64,000 nucleotides of DNA from Rhynochetos jubatus (Eukaryota; Chordata; Aves; Eurypygiformes; Rhynochetidae), in contig CM050653.1 in NCBI GenBank assembly GCA_027574665.1, positions 44,342,118 through 44,406,117 on the forward strand, written 5' to 3'. Under the pieces are notes generated by a model. The model saw only the letters and a list, made by a program, of their open reading frames with translations, was not told the DNA's origin and did not search any database. Numbering within the stretch: position 1 is the first letter of the stretch; every line of letters starts with the position of its first letter. This document shows positions 61,496 to 64,000 of this stretch, in pieces. The translations under genes and the position numbers were made by a program.

Positions 61496-64000
61496 ATCTA
61501 AAAGTGAAGTACCCTTTTCTCCTTCTGATTTTATAAGGTAGACTGCCATGTGTGTCAAATCTGTTGTGTGTGTGACAATAGAGACAGGCATTCTCTGATA
61601 ATGAAATTTTAAACATGTAAAAAATGCGATACGACTGTGATATTCATCATATTAACTATAAAGAGAAGAGCTGATTGTAGCAAATACTAAATTATTTTGA
61701 ATTTGCTGTACTGAAATCAGAAGTACATTTCATTTCTAAACGTGTAATCACAGCAACAGTGAGTTCCTCTGCCACGCTCCAAGTACATTGTTCTTGGATT
61801 TGTAGCGAAAGACTGGTGTGACTGTTGGTTTTCTGCCTCTTCTTGCTGTAAGTTCTTACACTAGATTATCTGTATGGTTTGTCAGGAAAGGTCAAGCTGA
61901 ATTTGCATGTCCTTTCTGAAAATACAATCTATTTCTTTGGGCTCAAAATAGATATTTTACTCTTAATTCAAAACTAGAAAAAGAGTTTATGAGTTTTGTA
62001 TGGGTGCAGAAAGGTGCATTCAGTTTGGAAGTAAATAAAAATTAAATTTTTGTCCTCCCTGTTTTTTTGTAAAATTAGTAACATTATGATGAAGTAATTA
62101 TTCTAAATAAAAGAAGAATCTCATTTGCAAATCATGTATGAAAATTGTTTTTAAAATTCAGGACTTAGCACAGAGTAGGAATTCTAATTTCCAGGTGTTT
62201 CTCTTCAGGTTTCTTTTATGTGCAGTTACTGTTAATTTAAAATCTGGAAAAGTGACTCTGTGCTAATCACATTTCCATCTACATTAACTTTGTCAACTCA
62301 TTTACCTGCCAGTTCTTGTTTAGCTAGATTTATTGAGTTTCATGTAGTTTGATGTGGTTTAACTAACGCATAATTCACAAGTATGCCTTCTTTTAATTTT
62401 GGAAAGCTGATAAGTGGAAGAGCATGTCAGAAAGGATTTCTTTTGTATATCATCACATGGATCTACAACTGGCAAAAATGTGAAATGAGGAGCCTGCTGG
62501 GGCTGTGTTGTGTCACTAGAAGCAGATCTGATATAGGAGGGGGTCATGTTTGTGAATCCCTGCTTGAGGGAGAAGAGCCAGTAGGGCTTCTTGAGGCCAT
62601 CTGTCTGGTATGTTGACTTGGGCTCCTGTGCATATCCTGTCCCATGGTGTAGGAAAGGAGATTTCTGGAAAACCATTGCTGGTTACTGCCTCCTCCTGGA
62701 ATTTCTCATTTCCTGGGTCTTCCAGGTTGCAGTGTATATTTTGTGTTTTCACAGTTGTATGAAAATTCTGATGTACAAGTGTATAGGATCAGGAAAGGTA
62801 ACCATCTGTACTATAGATACTGGAATTCTTCAGGGAAGCCTTGGGTTTTATCTTTTTTATAATAGATCAACATTAACACAGCATTTATATGCCCCTATTT
62901 TTACAATTTCTTGGTTTTAACTTTCTTTAAATAACTATTCAGCATTGTTGCTTCAGGTTTTTGTAAAATCCTGGTACCTGCCTGGATAACTCCAGAGATA
63001 CATGATTAAGATTCTGCTTATCATATAAGGATACAAAATAAAACCATTTAATTCTTGTACTGTTCTTGTTAGGTAGTGCAGAATTCTTTATTTTTACATA
63101 ATTTAAAAAGTTGTGTTCATTCTGTCTTTTTATGTTTTTCTCTCTCTTCTCCGTACATTTTGTCATTTGTGCTGTCTGTAGCTCTTAAGAATTTTTACCC
63201 TGAAGTTTCTGTGGGAGTGAATAGCAGGAAAGGTGACTGAGGTTTTTATGGTAGTGGCAGCTGAATATTAGATATTAAGTAAATTTTGCTTTTCCATTTT
63301 AATATTTTCCACTTTATATGTTTACAAATTAATTATATTTGCCAATTTTGATAGAGGGAAAGGCTGAAACTCCTTTGCTGAAAATCTAAAACCTGCAGAT
63401 TTTAGATTTAAATTTCTTAATATGCTTCTGAGCTGTTACCCAGATAATAAAGTTGATAGGGGGAGGGAGATTCTTAAGAGGATATAAAGCCTTTCATCAG
63501 ACCTTTATAATTTCTGTTAGGTTTCGGTACATTGCATAGTAAAAGCTGACAAACCAGATTCATGCTGTTCATGAAGGCTCTCTATATTTTTGTGTGGTAT
63601 TGTCCTCCAGCTTGTATTGTGGACTTGAATCTTCTACTGACTAAAACATGTAATAGCTGTTTCTTGTTCAGTGAATATTAGGGAAAATTGAGATTTCTGG
63701 ATGCATTGATTTATTGATATTCGCACAGTGAATTTCCAAATATTTATTTCCTTTAAAGGAGAGTTAAATATTTTGCTCTGTCTGAAATTAAGGTATTGCA
63801 ATGATAGCTACCTTAGAAATTTTTTTTCTTTTGTATATAATGGGCAATACGTTACATTCATTAAATGAATGGTGTTTATATATGAAGAAAGCAAATATTG
63901 CTTTGTAAATATGGGCCACCTTTATTGGCAAATGGTGATGAAGACATATATATATAGAGAGAGAGAGAGAGATATTTTGTGGGAGACTGATCCAAGGAGG
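61496..64000. other. Non-coding sequence to the window end
   Basis: AT-rich. The overlapping open frames around 62359-62920 lie on both strands and resemble nothing known. A compound (TA)n(GA)n microsatellite lies at about 63944-63972. No exon or repeat family was recognised. Confidence 0.5.
63944..63972. repeat. Compound (TA)n(GA)n microsatellite
   Basis: A short TA run passes directly into about seven GA units near the window end. Confidence 0.9.

Noticed and set aside
1..64000. CRISPR arrays, operons, tRNA or rRNA genes, prokaryotic mobile elements
   Set aside because: No spaced direct repeats, clustered coding genes or cloverleaf-like sequences were seen. The CR1 and LTR content marks vertebrate, bird-like DNA.

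Overview
The window looks like bird nuclear DNA. The evidence is several CR1 LINE fragments with the typical bird/reptile CR1 reverse-transcriptase tail, long terminal repeats (LTRs) with the avian-type terminus TGTCGTGGTTTAAC, AT-rich gene-poor sequence, and one sharp CpG island. The species and the locus are not recognised. There are no bacterial features: no operons, rRNA, tRNA or CRISPR.

Layout. 1-4930 is AT-rich sequence upstream of a promoter. 4980-5990 is a CpG island holding a probable first coding exon on the + strand (ATG at 5674, splice donor at 5777). If that exon is real, the rest of the window up to 64000 is most simply its first intron, because no convincing second exon was seen; a boundary with another gene cannot be excluded. 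The intron-like part is crowded with repeats: CR1 fragments at about 13.86 kb (-), 24.0-25.05 kb (+), 50.1-50.5 kb (+) and 60.8-61.5 kb (-), and an old, decayed CR1 at 56.07-56.69 kb (+). Three related LTRs, all reading on the minus strand, lie at 21.2-22.0, 36.9-37.7 and 58.7-59.5 kb. A candidate LTR terminus is at 27.16 kb, and a 48-bp minisatellite inside an LTR-like stretch is at 29.1-29.8 kb.

The most structured element is at 34.44-36.75 kb on the minus strand. It is a decayed endogenous retrovirus piece, in the order: broken env-like gene, polypurine tract, LTR of about 653 bp, then a primer-binding site that matches the 3' end of serine tRNA at 16 of 18 positions. An env gene before an LTR, and a primer-binding site after that same LTR, is the junction expected from two proviral units sharing one LTR or from a rearranged copy. 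It is not what a single 3' LTR would show. No gag or pol was seen nearby.

Nothing here supports an intact new biological system. The best leads are the unidentified CpG-island gene and the odd env-LTR-PBS order. Most of the remaining open reading frames are short and look like chance ORFs in non-coding DNA. All repeat family names come from reading the sequence by eye, not from a database search.
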